A stretch of 64,000 bases of DNA from Malaciobacter pacificus. GTDB taxonomy: Bacteria; Campylobacterota; Campylobacteria; Campylobacterales; Arcobacteraceae. The position numbers and the translations under genes are program-made. The notes under the pieces were generated by a model, which saw only the letters and a list, made by a program, of their open reading frames with translations, was not told the origin of the DNA and made no database searches. Location of the stretch: contig NZ_CP035928.1 in NCBI RefSeq assembly GCF_004214795.1, positions 1,054,001 through 1,118,000 on the forward strand. Direction: 5' to 3'. Shown one piece after another: positions 19,781 to 29,652 of this stretch; position 1 is the stretch's first letter, and every line of letters starts with the position of its first letter.

Positions 19781-19808
19781 TTAGAAAGTTTTTACTTTCT
19801 AATTATTC
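19781..19808 (+). terminator. Terminator after leuB
   Basis: The arm TTAGAAAGT pairs perfectly with ACTTTCTAA around a TTTT loop (19781-19802), followed by a T-rich stretch. It starts immediately after the leuB stop. Confidence 0.65.
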
Positions 19809-19902
19809 TTCTTTTCTTTAAAAAAACAAAAAAATAATTTATTTAATAGTAATTAATAACATTTTGTGTTAAAATCTAATAAAAAAATGATTTGGATTTA
19901 AA

Positions 19903-20832
19903 ATGAGTGATAAAAAGTATAGATTGGTTACTAGAAGTGATATGGATGGATTAGTGTGTGGTACACTTTTAACTTATCTAGGTATTATTGATGATGTACT
20001 ATTTGCACACCCAAAAGATATGCAAGATGGAAAAGTTGAAATTACTTCAAATGATATCATTACAAATTTACCTTATGTGCAAAATGCTCATTTAGTATTT
20101 GATCATCATTTTAGTGAGACTTTAAGAAATGAAAAAAAAGCTAATCATATAATAAATCCTGATGCTCCAAGTGCAGCACAAGTTGTATATGATTATTATG
20201 ATGGAGATGAAGTATTCCCAGGATATTTCACAGGTATGATGAATGGAGCAAATAAAGCTGATAGTGCTGATTTTGTTGAAGAAGACATCTTACATCCAAG
20301 AGCGTGGGCATTACTTAGTTTTATTATGGATTCAAGAACAGGTCTTGGAAGATTTAAAGATTTTAGAATTTCAAACTATCAACTTATGATGGATTTAGTA
20401 AAATATTGTGCAAGACATAATATTGATGAAATTTTAGAATTAAGTGATGTAAAAGAGAGAACAGATTTATACTTTAAATATGAAGAAGAGTTCAAAGAAC
20501 AATTAAAAAGATGTACAGTAGTAAAAGATAATTTACTTTTAATTGACTATAGATATGAAGAGATAATTTATCCTGGTAATAGATTTATGGTTTATGCAAT
20601 GTATCCAGAACAAAATATCTCTATACATATTGGATGGACAAAAGGAAATGAAAAAGTTGTATTTAGTACAGGTAAATCAATTATAAATAAATCATCTAAA
20701 ACAAATATTGGAGAGTTAATGTTAAAGTATGGTGGAGGTGGTCATAAGGCTGCTGGTGGATGCCAAATTGAAAAAGATAATGCAGATAATATTTTAGAAG
20801 AATTAATTAAACAGATTAATAATGATGGATAA
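19903..20832 (+). CDS. DHH family phosphoesterase (exopolyphosphatase-related)
   Basis: This is a 309-residue DHH/DHHA1 protein. The N-terminus has VTRSDMDGLVCG (metal-binding Asp residues) and the family motif FDHHFSE. The C-terminal DHHA1 domain has the glycine-rich GGGGHKAAGGCQ. Members hydrolyse phosphodiesters such as pApA/c-di-AMP products, oligoribonucleotides or polyphosphate; which substrate applies cannot be read from the sequence. It is monocistronic, between terminators. Confidence 0.88.
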   Translation: MSDKKYRLVTRSDMDGLVCGTLLTYLGIIDDVLFAHPKDMQDGKVEITSNDIITNLPYVQNAHLVFDHHFSETLRNEKKANHIINPDAPSAAQVVYDYYDGDEVFPGYFTGMMNGANKADSADFVEEDILHPRAWALLSFIMDSRTGLGRFKDFRISNYQLMMDLVKYCARHNIDEILELSDVKERTDLYFKYEEEFKEQLKRCTVVKDNLLLIDYRYEEIIYPGNRFMVYAMYPEQNISIHIGWTKGNEKVVFSTGKSIINKSSKTNIGELMLKYGGGGHKAAGGCQIEKDNADNILEELIKQINNDG

Positions 20833-20859
20833 AATAAGCTGATTTTACAGCTTATTTTT
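20831..20859. terminator. Bidirectional terminator between DHH and HIT genes
   Basis: The arm AAAATAAGCTG pairs perfectly with CAGCTTATTTT around a six-base loop. It has A and T flanks for both strands and overlaps both convergent gene ends. Confidence 0.7.
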
Positions 20860-21207
20860 AAGTATCGTGTAAAAATCTTTAAATGATGCTAGTTTAAGAT
20901 TTGATTCTCTTTGTTTTTTTCCCCACATAGGCTCTGGAAAATATGAATCTTCTTCAAATCGTGCCATTATATGAAAATGTACATGGGGAACATAATTTCC
21001 GAATGATGCAATGTTTATTTTTGTTGGATTAAAATAATTAATCATCTCTTTTTCAACAATATCTAAAGCTCTTAAGATTTCTGCTTTAGTTTTTATATCA
21101 CAATCAGAAAACTCTTTTAGCTCTTCTTGAGTGAATATTTTTAGCCAAGGTATTTCAGACTCTTCTATTTCGATTCTTATTAATTCATTTTTAAAAATTA
21201 TTGACAA
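20845..21207 (-). CDS. HIT family protein
   Basis: This small protein of 120 residues has the histidine-triad motif PHVHFHIMARF (about 72-82), the active-site HxHxHx of HIT nucleotide hydrolases/transferases, followed by FPEPMWGKKQR. The substrate is likely a nucleoside phosphoramidate or dinucleotide but is undefined. The start codon is TTG at 21207, supported by AAAGGG seven bases upstream; no in-frame ATG is near. It converges on the DHH gene. Confidence 0.85.
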   Translation of the reverse strand: MSIIFKNELIRIEIEESEIPWLKIFTQEELKEFSDCDIKTKAEILRALDIVEKEMINYFNPTKINIASFGNYVPHVHFHIMARFEEDSYFPEPMWGKKQRESNLKLASFKDFYTILKNKL

Positions 21208-21316
21208 AATTAAACCCTTTTATAAATATTTATCTATTTTCAATGGAATAATACTAGATATTTGATTAAACAATGCGTTATATACTCTTTTCAACTTACT
21301 TTAAGTAAAATTTAAT

Positions 21317-21322
21317 TATAAT
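21317..21322 (+). promoter_or_regulatory. Probable -10 element for the rpmJ-rplQ operon
   Basis: A perfect TATAAT lies about 250 bases upstream of rpmJ, leaving a long structured leader. A second TATAAA near 21374 is possible but weaker. Confidence 0.5.
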
Positions 21323-21434
21323 CCAATTCCATTTTTTCAACCATAACGGAAGTTTTTATAAAATATTTGTGTTTTATAAAGAGTTGGGCAGAACCGGAAA
21401 GAAGCAATTGAAACCAATATTTGGGGACAGACTA

Positions 21435-21529
21435 GCTTTGCTCCGCCGATTTTATTCCTATATTATGGAATATGAAAATCGGGGCGAACTACAAAAAAGC
21501 AAAGCAGTTTGCTTTTTTCGAAGTAGTTC
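21435..21529 (+). promoter_or_regulatory. Structured RNA leader of the ribosomal-protein operon
   Basis: The 208-1575 stretch of 21208-21575 has no convincing gene. It contains hairpin 1 (21446-21482: CCGATTTT/AAAATCGG with inner ATTCC/GGAAT) and hairpin 2 (21486-21529: GAACTAC/GTAGTTC outside an 11-bp AAAAAAGCAAA/TTTGCTTTTTT stem with loop GCAG). GCTTTGC at 21435-21441 is perfectly complementary to GCAAAGC at 21499-21505, which would break hairpin 2. This is the layout of an attenuator or of a ribosomal-protein autoregulation site. Function is inferred from position and pairing only. Confidence 0.55.
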
Positions 21530-21575
21530 TTCCCTGTTGAAAAGTGGTAAAAAACACAAAAAGAGGACAAGACTT

Positions 21576-21689
21576 ATGAAAGTAAGAGCTTCAGTAAAAA
21601 AGATGTGTGATAAATGTAAAGTTATCAAAAGAAAAGGTATCGTAAGAGTAATTTGCGATAACAAAAAACATAAACAGAGACAAGGATAA
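21576..21689 (+). CDS. rpmJ: 50S ribosomal protein L36
   Basis: The 37-residue protein [20 protein letters not shown]... has the four zinc ligands typical of L36 (Cys, Cys, Cys, His) and ends KKHKQRQG. The frame is open further upstream to a GTG at 21369, but that 69-residue extension runs through the leader hairpins and is not L36-like. AGAGGAC precedes ATG 21576. It is the first gene of the rpmJ-rpsM-rpsK-rpsD-rpoA-rplQ operon; infA, the usual upstream neighbour, is absent. Confidence 0.95.
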   Translation: MKVRASVKKMCDKCKVIKRKGIVRVICDNKKHKQRQG

Positions 21690-21694
21690 GACAC

Positions 21695-22063
21695 ATGGCA
21701 AGAATCGCGGGTGTTGATTTACCAAACAAAAAAAGAATGGAATATGCATTAACTTATATCTATGGTATTGGTTTACATAATTCTAGATTAATCTTAGACG
21801 CTGTTGGAATTGATTACAATAAAAGAGCACATGAATTAACAGAAGACGAAGCAGCTGCAATTAGACAAGAAATCCAAAAGAACTACATGGTTGAGGGTGA
21901 TCTTAGAAAAAAAGTTGCAATGGATATTAAAGCTTTAATGGATTTAGGTTCATACAGAGGTTTAAGACATAGAAGAGGTTTACCTTGTAGAGGGCAAAAG
22001 ACTAAGACTAATGCTAGAACAAGAAAAGGTAAAAAGAAAACTGTTGGTGCAGCAGCTAAGTAA
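21695..22063 (+). CDS. rpsM: 30S ribosomal protein S13
   Basis: S13 sits at the head of the 30S subunit and contacts 50S and P-site tRNA. The 122-residue sequence starts [20 protein letters not shown] and has the conserved [19 protein letters not shown]. It starts 5 bases after rpmJ and is 10 bases before rpsK. Confidence 0.97.
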   Translation: MARIAGVDLPNKKRMEYALTYIYGIGLHNSRLILDAVGIDYNKRAHELTEDEAAAIRQEIQKNYMVEGDLRKKVAMDIKALMDLGSYRGLRHRRGLPCRGQKTKTNARTRKGKKKTVGAAAK

Positions 22064-22073
22064 GGAATGACAG

Positions 22074-22466
22074 ATGGCAAAAAGAAAAGTTACTAGAAAA
22101 AAAATCGTAAAAAAGAACATTGCTGACGGTATTGTTCACATTGCTGCAAGTTTCAATAATACTATGGTTACTGTTACTGACAATGCAGGAAATGCAATTT
22201 CTTGGTCAAGTGCAGGAAACTTAGGATTCAAAGGTTCTAAAAAATCTACTCCATTCGCAGCACAAGCAGCAGTTGAAGATGCTATGCAAAAAGCAATTGA
22301 GCACGGAATCAAAAATGTTGGAATTAAAATCCAAGGACCAGGATCTGGTAGAGATACTGCAGTTAAATCTGTAGGTGCTATGGAAGGTATTAGAGTTACT
22401 TGGTTAAAAGATGTTACACCATTACCACATAATGGTTGTAGACCTCCAAAAAGAAGAAGAGTGTAA
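22074..22466 (+). CDS. rpsK: 30S ribosomal protein S11
   Basis: S11 lies on the 30S platform near the mRNA exit. The 130-residue protein has [32 protein letters not shown] and the conserved end [18 protein letters not shown]. It lies within the alpha operon, 10 bases from both neighbours. Confidence 0.97.
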   Translation: MAKRKVTRKKIVKKNIADGIVHIAASFNNTMVTVTDNAGNAISWSSAGNLGFKGSKKSTPFAAQAAVEDAMQKAIEHGIKNVGIKIQGPGSGRDTAVKSVGAMEGIRVTWLKDVTPLPHNGCRPPKRRRV

Positions 22467-22476
22467 GGGATAAATA

Positions 22477-23103
22477 ATGGCAAGATATAGAGGACCTAGA
22501 GAAAAGATTGAAAGAAGACTTGATGCAGACCTTGGATTAAAAGGTGAGAGAAGACTTAACGGAAAATCTGCATTAGAAAAAAGACCATTTGCTCCTGGAC
22601 AACATGGACAAAGAAGAGCTAAAATCTCTGAGTATGGTTTACAATTAAGAGAAAAGCAAAAAGCTAAATTTATGTATGGTGTATCTGAAAAACAATTCAG
22701 AAAATACTTTAAAGAAGCTGCAAGAAGAGAAGGTAATACAGGGGCTAACCTTATTACATTAATCGAGCAAAGATTAGATAACGTTGTTTACAGAATGGGA
22801 TTTGCTTCAACTAGAGCATTTGCTAGACAATTAACAACTCACGGACACATTTTAGTAGATGGTAAGAAAGTTGATATTCCTTCTTTCATCGTTAGACCTG
22901 GTCAAAAAATTGAGATCAGAGAAAAATCTAAAAACAACCCTCAAATTGTTAGAGCATTAGAATTAACTAACCAAACTGGTATGGTTGACTGGGTTGACGT
23001 AGAAAAAGATAAAGTTTTCGGAATTTTCACAAGAATCCCAACAAGAGAAGAAGTTGTTATTCCTGTTGAAGAAAGATTAATCGTAGAGTTATATTCTAAA
23101 TAA
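22477..23103 (+). CDS. rpsD: 30S ribosomal protein S4
   Basis: S4 is a primary 16S rRNA binder. The 208-residue protein has [12 protein letters not shown] at the N-terminus, [12 protein letters not shown], and an S4 domain with [19 protein letters not shown] and [15 protein letters not shown]. In many bacteria S4 represses the alpha operon translationally, making it a candidate ligand for the leader upstream of rpmJ. Confidence 0.97.
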   Translation: MARYRGPREKIERRLDADLGLKGERRLNGKSALEKRPFAPGQHGQRRAKISEYGLQLREKQKAKFMYGVSEKQFRKYFKEAARREGNTGANLITLIEQRLDNVVYRMGFASTRAFARQLTTHGHILVDGKKVDIPSFIVRPGQKIEIREKSKNNPQIVRALELTNQTGMVDWVDVEKDKVFGIFTRIPTREEVVIPVEERLIVELYSK

Positions 23104-23120
23104 TAAATAAAAGGTAGCTA

Positions 23121-24119
23121 ATGAAAAAGTTTGCAGACACACCGTTTTTACCAACTGAAGTTGAGATCGAAGCTATCAGCGAAAATGAAGCTAAAATATC
23201 AGCATATCCATTTGAAAGTGGTTTTGCAATTACTTTAGCGCACCCTTTAAGAAGACTTTTATTAAGCTCTTCAATTGGTTACGCACCAATTGCTGTAAAA
23301 ATTGAAGGTGCTTCTCATGAGTTTGACTCTTTAAGAGGTATGCTAGAAGATATAGCTATTTTTATTATTAATCTAAAAAACATTAGATTTAAAATTAACG
23401 GCGATAAAGATCAAGTAGTAGTAGAGTACTCATTTAATGGGCCAAAAGAAATTAAAGGTGAAGATTTAATCAACTCTGATGTTGAAATTGTTTCTCCAGA
23501 CGTTCACTTAGCTACTATCAACAGTGACTGTAACTTAACTTTCTCTGTAATTATTCAAAAAGGTATTGGATATATGCCTTCTGAAGATATTAGAGATATT
23601 GTTGGGCCAGATTACATTCCTATTGATGCATTCTTTACTCCAGTTAAAAAAGTAGTATATGATATTGAAAAAATGTTAGTTGAAGATAACCCTAACTTTG
23701 AAAAAGCTGTATTTACTGTACAAACAAATGGACAAATTTCTCCAGTTACTGCATTTAAAGAAGCAGTATCAGTTATGTACTCTCAAATGTCAGTATTTAA
23801 CAAAGTATTTGATTTATCTGAAGTAACAGTAAGTGAAACTGGAGAAGAGCCAGTAGAACTAAAAGATTTAATCATTAAAATTGATGATTTAAATTTAAGT
23901 GCTAGAAGTTTCAACTCTTTAGATAGAGCTGGATTAAAATTCTTAGGTGAACTAGTACTTATGAGTGAAGTTGAAGTAAAAAATATTAAGAACTTAGGTA
24001 AAAAATCTTATGACGAAATTGCTGAAAAATTAGAGTCATTAGGATACCCAGTTGAAAATACACTTCCAGAAAATGTTGCTTCTGCATTAAGAAGAAAATT
24101 AGAGCAACTAAAAGCATAA
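23121..24119 (+). CDS. rpoA: RNA polymerase alpha subunit
   Basis: The 332-residue protein has an N-terminal assembly domain with GFAITLAHPLRRLLLSSSIG and a C-terminal domain with DDLNLSARSFNSLDRAG and LKNLGKKSYDEIAEKL that contacts UP elements and activators. It lies 17 bases after rpsD and 14 before rplQ. Confidence 0.97.
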   Translation: MKKFADTPFLPTEVEIEAISENEAKISAYPFESGFAITLAHPLRRLLLSSSIGYAPIAVKIEGASHEFDSLRGMLEDIAIFIINLKNIRFKINGDKDQVVVEYSFNGPKEIKGEDLINSDVEIVSPDVHLATINSDCNLTFSVIIQKGIGYMPSEDIRDIVGPDYIPIDAFFTPVKKVVYDIEKMLVEDNPNFEKAVFTVQTNGQISPVTAFKEAVSVMYSQMSVFNKVFDLSEVTVSETGEEPVELKDLIIKIDDLNLSARSFNSLDRAGLKFLGELVLMSEVEVKNIKNLGKKSYDEIAEKLESLGYPVENTLPENVASALRRKLEQLKA

Positions 24120-24133
24120 TTTAAGGGTTTAAT

Positions 24134-24484
24134 ATGAGACATAAGCACGGATATAGAAAATTAAATAGAACTTCTTCTCATAGAAAAGCATTGTTAAAAA
24201 ATTTAGCAATTGCAATTATCGAGAGAGAAAAAATTGAAACAACTGTACCAAAAGCAAAAGAATTAAAAAGACACATTGAAAGATTAGTAACAACTGCTAG
24301 AAATGCTGACTTAAATACACATAGAGCTGTATTTGCTGCATTACAAGACAAAGAAGCTACTAAAAAATTAATTAATGAAATTGCACCAAGATACGAAGGT
24401 AGAAATGGTGGATACACTTCAATCGTTAAGACAAGAATTAGAAGAGGTGATGCTACACCAATGGCATTCATTTCTTTCGTATAA
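24134..24484 (+). CDS. rplQ: 50S ribosomal protein L17
   Basis: The 116-residue protein shows [19 protein letters not shown] at the N-terminus and [15 protein letters not shown] near the end, both L17 signatures. It is the last gene of the operon and is followed by a strong intrinsic terminator. Confidence 0.97.
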   Translation: MRHKHGYRKLNRTSSHRKALLKNLAIAIIEREKIETTVPKAKELKRHIERLVTTARNADLNTHRAVFAALQDKEATKKLINEIAPRYEGRNGGYTSIVKTRIRRGDATPMAFISFV

Positions 24485-24505
24485 TCTTTAGATTTAACGA
24501 AATAT

Positions 24506-24541
24506 AAAGGGACAGGTACATTTGTACCTGTCCCTTTTTTT
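24506..24541 (+). terminator. Strong terminator after rplQ
   Basis: A perfect 15-base stem (AAAGGGACAGGTACA / TGTACCTGTCCCTTT) has a very short loop and is followed by a run of T. It is the strongest terminator in the window. Confidence 0.88.
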
Positions 24542-24628
24542 ATTCCTACTTTTTATTTACCTGATTTTAATGATATTTTAGATAAAATCCAGCGTATTAC
24601 TATAAATGTAAAACAACAGGAGAAATAT

Positions 24629-25990
24629 TTGATAACTCTAAAAGAAGCACTTACCTTAAGTGATGATGATATAAAAAAACTAAGAGATGATTTAACTACA
24701 AAAATTAAAAATAGCAATATAGGTGCCTATGTTGAACAACTAACTTCTACTGATATTTCACAAACAGGTTCTGGAATTCCAATAGCAATAAAAGATAATA
24801 TAAATGTTAAAAACTGGGAAATTACTTGTTCTAGTAATATTTTAAAAGGATACATTAGTCCTTATAATGCAACAGTTATTAATAATTTAGAAAAAGCTGG
24901 CTTATCTGCTTTTGGTAGAGCAAACATGGATGAATTTGCAATGGGAAGTTCAACTGAATCTTCTTGTTATGGTAAGACATTAAATCCAGTTAACAATGAA
25001 AAAGTTCCTGGTGGAAGTAGTGGAGGTAGTGCTGCTGCTGTTGCTGGTGGTATTGCAATTGCTGCCCTTGGAACTGATACAGGTGGAAGTATTAGACAAC
25101 CAGCAGCTTATTGTGGTTGTGTTGGTATGAAACCAACTTATGGAAGAGTTTCAAGATATGGAATTACAGCTTATTCTTCTTCACTTGATCAATGTGGTCC
25201 TATTACACAAAATGTTGAAGATGCAGCAATTTTATATGACATTATTTCTGGACATGACCCAATGGATTCTACTTCAGCAAATATAGCTTATGAAGCAGTT
25301 ACTCCAAAACTTGATGGTGATAAAAAACTTACAATTGCAGTAATTGATAACTTCATTTCTCAAGCTAGTCCCGCAATTCAGAATGCATTTGAAAAAACAA
25401 TTAAAGCATTAGAAAATGCAGGTCATACAATAGTTCATAAAAATATGTTAGATACAGATAAAATATTATCATCTTATTATATCGTTGCTACAGCAGAAGC
25501 AAGTGCTAACCTTTCTAGATTTGATGGTGTTAGATATGGAAATAGAAAAGGTGAAGGTGGCTTAAAAGATATGTATGTTCAAACTAAATCTCAAGGATTT
25601 GGGCAAGAAGTACAAAAAAGAATTATGTTAGGATCATTTGTATTAAGTTCTGGTTACTATGATGCTTATTATATCAAAGCACAAAAGGTAAGACACTTAA
25701 TTAAAGATGAATATGAAGCAATTTTTAAAGATGCTGACTTAATTTTATCTCCAGTTGCTCCAACAACTGCACCAAAATTTGGTTCATTTAAAACATCACT
25801 TGAGATGTATTTAAGTGATATTTATACTATTTCTGTAAATTTAGCTGGTCTTCCTGCTATCTCAGTTCCTGTTGATAAAGATGAAGATGGAATGCCTGTT
25901 GGTTTACAATTAATAGCAAAAGCTTATGATGAGCAAACAATGTTTGATGGTGCTTTATCACTTGAAAAAGCAGTAAATTATAATAAATAA
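24629..25990 (+). CDS. gatA: Asp/Glu-tRNA amidotransferase subunit A
   Basis: GatA is the amidase subunit of GatCAB, which converts Glu-tRNAGln and Asp-tRNAAsn to the amides. The amidase-signature Ser-Ser-Lys triad is visible in PIAIKDNI (Lys), VPGGSSGGSAAAVAGG and ALGTDTGGSIRQPAA. The start codon is TTG at 24629 behind CAGGAGAAA; no in-frame ATG is near. The 453-residue length is normal. gatB and gatC are not adjacent. guaB follows 15 bases downstream. Confidence 0.95.
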   Translation: MITLKEALTLSDDDIKKLRDDLTTKIKNSNIGAYVEQLTSTDISQTGSGIPIAIKDNINVKNWEITCSSNILKGYISPYNATVINNLEKAGLSAFGRANMDEFAMGSSTESSCYGKTLNPVNNEKVPGGSSGGSAAAVAGGIAIAALGTDTGGSIRQPAAYCGCVGMKPTYGRVSRYGITAYSSSLDQCGPITQNVEDAAILYDIISGHDPMDSTSANIAYEAVTPKLDGDKKLTIAVIDNFISQASPAIQNAFEKTIKALENAGHTIVHKNMLDTDKILSSYYIVATAEASANLSRFDGVRYGNRKGEGGLKDMYVQTKSQGFGQEVQKRIMLGSFVLSSGYYDAYYIKAQKVRHLIKDEYEAIFKDADLILSPVAPTTAPKFGSFKTSLEMYLSDIYTISVNLAGLPAISVPVDKDEDGMPVGLQLIAKAYDEQTMFDGALSLEKAVNYNK

Positions 25991-25996
25991 TATTAG

Positions 25997-27451
<1,455 letters not shown>

Positions 27452-27452
27452 A

Positions 27453-27512
27453 AAAAAGAGGTTTATAACAGCCTCTTTTTCCAAGTTTCTGCGTTATCGC
27501 AGAAATTTTTTT
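27453..27512 (+). terminator. Two tandem terminators after guaB
   Basis: The first hairpin pairs AAAAAGAGG with CCTCTTTTT (27453-27480). The second pairs TTTCTGCG with CGCAGAAA around TTAT (27486-27505) and runs into seven T. Both have T tracts on the plus strand. Confidence 0.85.
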
Positions 27513-27597
27513 ACTCACTTACTTCAGTAAGCTCCCACAAAAAATTTTACTCTTGCCTTGAACTTTAAAAAAATAGTCAATTCTAAACTTCTTTTAG

Positions 27598-27603
27598 TAT
27601 AAT
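27598..27603 (+). promoter_or_regulatory. Probable -10 element for the HEPN-like gene
   Basis: TATAAT lies 28 bases before ATG 27631, with GAAGGAG serving as the ribosome-binding site. Confidence 0.5.
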
Positions 27604-27630
27604 TATTTTAATAATTTTTGAAGGAGTTAA

Positions 27631-28095
27631 ATGCCAAGTACTAATATTGAAGAATTAGCTTTTGAATTTTTTAAATTATTCTCAAAAATGGAATATGCAT
27701 TAAAAGCAACTGGTATTCAAAAATATTTGAAAAATGATAGAAATAATAATGCATTTGCAGATTGGGAAGAATTTATTTCTAAAAATAGTAGTTCTTTTTC
27801 TTTAACTTATTTATCAGACAAATATATCCTTAATAATCCTCCTAAAATACAAAAAGTTGATAATAGTGGCAATTTAGTTTTTAGTAATCATTGGTATTCA
27901 AATTCTAATGATTTAAAATCAGCTATTGAATATTTAAAAACTGTAAGAAATAATTTATTTCATGGAGGAAAAGGAACGTCAACTGAATTTATTGAGGATA
28001 ATACTAGAAATAAAGAGCTTCTAAAATCTTCTATAGAAATTATAAAGTATATAAAAACATTAGATTCAGATGTTAAATCAAATTTTGATAATTAG
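27631..28095 (+). CDS. HEPN-like hypothetical protein
   Basis: This helical, soluble protein of 154 residues has KTVRNNLFHGGKG near residue 118, which matches the R-x4-H catalytic motif (RNNLFH) of HEPN ribonucleases. The remaining sequence is divergent and gives no closer family. HEPN proteins often act as toxin RNases paired with an MNT antitoxin or in phage defence. No nucleotidyltransferase partner lies beside it, so it is an orphan or a stand-alone RNase. The strong RBS GAAGGAG and a TATAAT promoter suggest it is expressed. Confidence 0.6.
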   Translation: MPSTNIEELAFEFFKLFSKMEYALKATGIQKYLKNDRNNNAFADWEEFISKNSSSFSLTYLSDKYILNNPPKIQKVDNSGNLVFSNHWYSNSNDLKSAIEYLKTVRNNLFHGGKGTSTEFIEDNTRNKELLKSSIEIIKYIKTLDSDVKSNFDN

Positions 28096-28100
28096 TAAAA

Positions 28101-28140
28101 TTAGGGTCAATTAGGGGTCATCAATTTCAATTAGGGGTCA
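28101..28140. repeat. Three short TTAGGGGTCA direct repeats
   Basis: Copies start at 28101 (TTAGGGTCA, one G fewer), 28111 and 28131, with spacings of 10 and 20. They lie directly behind the HEPN-like gene. The GGGGTCA core resembles tracts I associate with REP-associated tyrosine transposases, but no such transposase is visible here. Confidence 0.6.
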
Positions 28141-28185
28141 GGTGATAACGATAACTAAAAGTATTATTAAAAGAATAGGAAAAAC

Positions 28186-28589
28186 CTATCCTTTTGCAAT
28201 TAAAACACCTAATAATGGCATAATAAATAAAATAGCTAATTGTGTTCTAACTAGCATGATTATCATTTTTGGCATTTTTACAACTGCTACGTCTTTGTTT
28301 TTATTCTTTAGATAAAACATAGTAGGGTAAATAGATAATAAAGCAATCACAATAAAAAGTGTTAGTTTTGTATGTAAAAGCTTGAATCTTTTCCCACAAA
28401 CAACCATAAAGCTAAATCTACTACTAATGTAAGAATAGCACTGATACCATAAATTATATCAATAAAAGCTATTTTGTTTAACTTTTCTATTTTATTTTCA
28501 TTTGCTATTAGTAAATGTTGCATTACTAAGTATGAAGCCAAACTGATAATCCCTATAAAGTGTATGTATCTAAAAACTATTTCAGTCAT
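28186..28589 (-). pseudogene. DUF2214-like membrane protein gene broken by a frameshift
   Basis: Two overlapping minus-strand frames together make one DUF2214-type membrane protein. The first (28362-28589) begins MTEIVFRYIHFIGIISLAS and runs through ALWLFVGKDSSFYIQN to a stop. The second (28186-28407) carries LLHTKLTLFIVIALLSIYPT to the end, VLIAKG. As I recall the family, about 11 residues separate the GK from the HxKL; here about 19 bases appear to be missing. The same DNA, CTTTTACATACAAAAC, reads FYIQN in one frame and LLHTK in the other, both family-like, which suggests deletion between near-identical short repeats. Either half alone is unlikely to work. Confidence 0.7.
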
Positions 28590-28610
28590 TTATTATTCTA
28601 AAAATTATTT

Positions 28611-28988
28611 TTAGATTATATTATTTAAAATCTCTTTTAATTCATAAACAGATTTTTTCTCTAATTCTTCTATCTTTTTGCTTAACTCTTCTTGAGAATT
28701 AAATTCGCATTTTTTACAAATTTCTTCTATTAGTTTGTATCTATTTTCTTTTGTATCTTGAAAAATTGATTTCTCTTTTTGTTTTGCTATCTCATTTCTT
28801 TGTGTGATTACTTTTTTTAGGTATAAATTGACTGCTTTTGAGTCTAATTCATCTTCAATCATAAACATTTCAATTCCAGTTAGTATCTTTTCTACTTTTT
28901 GTCTTAGAGTATCGAAGTTATAAGTTGTTTTATCATCTATTAGTTGCTCTATTTTTTTATCAATTTTATTTAAATTATCAGTATACAT
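28611..28988 (-). CDS. Hypothetical coiled-coil protein
   Basis: The 125 residues are Lys/Glu-rich and helical with no hydrophobic segment. ATG 28988 behind AAGGAAATAT is preferred; the frame extends upstream to 29132, but that part reads as AT-rich non-coding sequence. I recognise no family. It is divergent from the small basic protein gene and 21 bases upstream of the broken DUF2214 gene. Confidence 0.6.
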   Translation of the reverse strand: MYTDNLNKIDKKIEQLIDDKTTYNFDTLRQKVEKILTGIEMFMIEDELDSKAVNLYLKKVITQRNEIAKQKEKSIFQDTKENRYKLIEEICKKCEFNSQEELSKKIEELEKKSVYELKEILNNII

Positions 28989-29057
28989 ATATTTCCTTAT
29001 TTGATGAAAGTATATTATATTTTGATTGTATTTATGATTTTTATATTCAAAAAAGAT

Positions 29058-29063
29058 TATAAT
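29058..29063 (+). promoter_or_regulatory. Probable -10 element for the small basic protein gene
   Basis: TATAAT followed by GCGCTTC lies 30 bases before ATG 29093. Confidence 0.45.
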
Positions 29064-29092
29064 GCGCTTCTTAAAAAATACTAGGACTAAAA

Positions 29093-29302
29093 ATGGGAAA
29101 AAGCTCAAATAATAACAGTGTAAAAAGTTCAAAAGTGGACTTAATTAAATTAGGTAGTAACTCTACTCCAAAAGCATTTTCAAAAGATACTACTGTAAAA
29201 GAGCAGGTTGTAAATGCTAGAAAATCAGCTAGTCAAAATAAAGCAAAAGCGAAGAAAAAAGCAAAAATAGCAAAAGCATCTAGAAAAAAAGTTAAAAAAT
29301 AG
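29093..29302 (+). CDS. Small lysine-rich hypothetical protein
   Basis: The 69 residues are strongly basic. The C-terminal 30 are almost entirely Lys, Ala and Ser (NKAKAKKKAKIAKASRKK), like nucleic-acid-binding tails. The N-terminus is Ser/Asn-rich. It may bind DNA or RNA, but there is no recognised domain. Promoter and spacing look normal. Confidence 0.6.
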   Translation: MGKSSNNNSVKSSKVDLIKLGSNSTPKAFSKDTTVKEQVVNARKSASQNKAKAKKKAKIAKASRKKVKK

Positions 29303-29370
29303 ACTCTTTTATTTAAAAGTATTTTGTTAGAATAGTATACTTAAGAACTTTTATTAAAAAAGGATTATAT

Positions 29371-29634
29371 ATGCTAGATAAAATTAAACATTATTACAAA
29401 TTAGTAAAAGAGAAAAAAATTGATATAATTGCTATAAATTTAGGGATATTGGGTGTTTTAGTTGGAATTGTATTTTCAACGCCAATTATAAATCAAATAT
29501 TTGTATGGTTTATTTTATTTGGTGTTTGTATAAGATTATATGATTTTACTGAAAAGATAGAACATGATATTGTTCCCTATGATTTTAATAGGATTTTACC
29601 TCCACCAAAAAAAGATGCTAAGAAATTTAGATAA
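29371..29634 (+). CDS. Hypothetical inner-membrane protein
   Basis: The 87-residue protein has two membrane segments (about 19-36 and 41-57: IIAINLGILGVLVGIVFS and QIFVWFILFGVCIRLY) and a charged C-terminus ending in PPPKKDAKKFR. AAAAAGGATTATAT precedes the ATG. The family is not recognised. It is followed by a terminator shared with slyD. Confidence 0.65.
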   Translation: MLDKIKHYYKLVKEKKIDIIAINLGILGVLVGIVFSTPIINQIFVWFILFGVCIRLYDFTEKIEHDIVPYDFNRILPPPKKDAKKFR

Positions 29635-29652
29635 AAGAGGTTTGCCTCTTTT
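29633..29652. terminator. Bidirectional terminator
   Basis: AAAAGAGG pairs with CCTCTTTT around TTTG between convergent genes. The A and T flanks serve both strands. Confidence 0.7.

Noticed and set aside
21369-21575. 69-residue N-terminal extension of L36, or a separate small gene in the leader
   Set aside because: It runs straight through two strong hairpins, is unlike any L36 N-terminus, and AGAGGAC sits just before the L36 ATG.
28989-29132. Longer N-terminus for the coiled-coil protein
   Set aside because: The extra 48 residues read like translated AT-rich spacer, and a good RBS precedes ATG 28988.
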